A stretch of DNA of 5,133 nucleotides. Source: Acidimicrobiales bacterium. Its GTDB lineage: Bacteria > Actinomycetota > Acidimicrobiia > Acidimicrobiales > Iamiaceae. Shown here piece after piece: positions 4,597 through 5,133 of this stretch. A program made the translations under genes and the position numbers. Numbering within the stretch: position 1 is the first letter of the stretch; each line of letters opens with the position of its first letter. The notes beneath the pieces were generated by a model, which made no database searches, was not told the DNA's origin, and worked only from the letters and a program-made list of their open reading frames with translations. The stretch lies in contig JAGQSI010000135.1 of the NCBI GenBank assembly GCA_020439605.1, positions 1-5,133 of the forward strand. The letters run 5' to 3'.

Positions 4597-5133
4597 ATGA
4601 AATGCACCTCATGTGGCGCAGACAACGATGAATCGTCGAAGTTCTGTTTGGCCTGCGGGTCGGCTCTAGCGGCACCCGAACCAGTCGAGGTTGCTGAGGT
4701 AGTTGAGCCAGTTGAGGTAGTTGACGCAGATAAGCCAAGCGATGCAGCTGGGTCCGTTGAGCTGCCTGATGAGTTGGCTGATGTTGATGAACTGATCGAA
4801 GCCCCACAAGAACAGGCGGTGGCTGAGATAGTTGAAGACCAAGGTGTGGGTGACGAGGCTGCGCCAACGTCTGCGCCAGCACCGCCTCCGCCACCACCAG
4901 GGGCGACGCCGCCGCCTCCCGCAGCCCCAGGGTGGGGAGCACCTCCACCGCCTTCGGCTTCAGTTCCGGCTCCGCCTCCGGCCCCATTCGGCGCACCGAT
5001 AACGCCTCCGCCTCCTTCAGGTTCAGTACCGCCGCCACCTCCGGGTTGGGGTGCGCCTCCGCCGCCGCCAGTGCCTCCACCACCTCCTGTGTCTGCGCCA
5101 CCTCCACCACCAGCGGCTCCTGTTCCACCTTCT
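4597..5133 (+). CDS. Zinc-ribbon protein with acidic linker and proline-rich region (3' truncated)
   Basis: The frame is open from ATG 4597 to the window end, 179 residues with no stop. It opens with a zinc ribbon, CTSC...CLAC, with Cys3, Cys6, Cys17 and Cys20, of the type common at the N-terminus of many otherwise unrelated bacterial proteins. Residues 28-90 are strongly acidic with repeated PVEV/VVE words and no predicted helix-turn-helix. From about residue 94 the protein is proline-rich, with runs of three to six prolines separated by Ala, Gly, Ser or Val. Two copies of PGWGAPPPP (111-119 and 149-157) are present. Family knowledge: in such proteins the proline-rich part usually leads to membrane helices or a further domain, which would lie beyond this window. 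AGGAG upstream supports the start. It follows the membrane protein by 51 bp in the same direction, which may indicate a shared role at the envelope. Function unknown. Confidence 0.8.
   Translation, partial: MKCTSCGADNDESSKFCLACGSALAAPEPVEVAEVVEPVEVVDADKPSDAAGSVELPDELADVDELIEAPQEQAVAEIVEDQGVGDEAAPTSAPAPPPPPPGATPPPPAAPGWGAPPPPSASVPAPPPAPFGAPITPPPPSGSVPPPPPGWGAPPPPPVPPPPPVSAPPPPPAAPVPPS
4695..4724 (+). repeat. 12-bp direct repeat encoding the VVE words of the acidic linker
   Basis: TGAGGTAGTTGA occurs at 4695-4706 and again at 4713-4724, a period of 18 bp or six codons. Because the period keeps the frame, the linker appears to have grown by duplication of a PVEV/VVE word. Confidence 0.6.
4876..5133 (+). 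repeat. Proline-codon low-complexity tract
   Basis: Inside the zinc-ribbon gene, CCN codons dominate for at least 258 bp, to the end of the window. The proline codons vary (CCG, CCT, CCA, CCC), so selection appears to act on the protein rather than on a simple DNA repeat. The C-rich + strand also produces a long stop-free frame on the opposite strand here, which is an artefact. Confidence 0.7.

Noticed and set aside
4532..5128. Long open frame on the - strand (198 codons) at the window end
   Set aside because: It mirrors the proline-codon tract. The + strand frame has a zinc ribbon and a ribosome binding site; the antisense product is low-complexity Ala/Glu/Leu/Gln with no supporting signal.

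Overview
The window looks like chromosomal DNA of a moderately GC-rich actinobacterium. That inference rests on GTG and TTG starts, a SAM-IV-type riboswitch, and an actinobacterial-style Fpg/Nei glycosylase. A member of the Acidimicrobiia is a reasonable guess but unproven. All supported genes lie on the + strand, closely packed. There is no sign of an insertion sequence, phage, CRISPR array, tRNA or rRNA.

Layout: (1) 1-327 is the C-terminal end of a DEAD-box RNA helicase. (2) 328-548 is a non-coding leader carrying a SAM riboswitch of the SAM-I/SAM-IV superfamily. Four stems can be drawn by hand, the conserved core words are present, and a 6-bp pseudoknot links the P3 loop to the sequence just downstream of P5. 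(3) 549-1781 is metX (homoserine O-acyltransferase). (4) 1771-2961 is a PLP-dependent trans-sulfuration-family enzyme whose TTG start overlaps the end of metX. (5) 2962-3068 is a short gap with three copies of a 15-bp tandem repeat. (6) 3069-3866 is an Fpg/Nei-family DNA glycosylase. (7) 3886-4545 is an unrecognised membrane protein with a signal sequence and one further membrane span. (8) 4597 to the window end is the start of a protein with an N-terminal zinc ribbon, an acidic linker and a long proline-rich region; it has no stop in the window.

The riboswitch, metX and the PLP enzyme form a coherent methionine unit. Homoserine is activated by MetX, the PLP enzyme replaces the acyl group (most simply with sulfide, giving homocysteine), and S-adenosylmethionine made from the resulting methionine would feed back on the leader RNA. 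The glycosylase and the two downstream genes follow in the same direction with no clear terminator, but have no obvious link to methionine.

The most interesting item is the riboswitch expression platform. One 14-nt segment (510-523) is complementary, in two adjacent blocks, to the 5' strand of P1 and to the conserved P3/junction strand of the aptamer, so it could act as an anti-aptamer. I see no clearly undescribed multi-gene system here. The membrane protein and zinc-ribbon/proline-rich pair is the least explained part.
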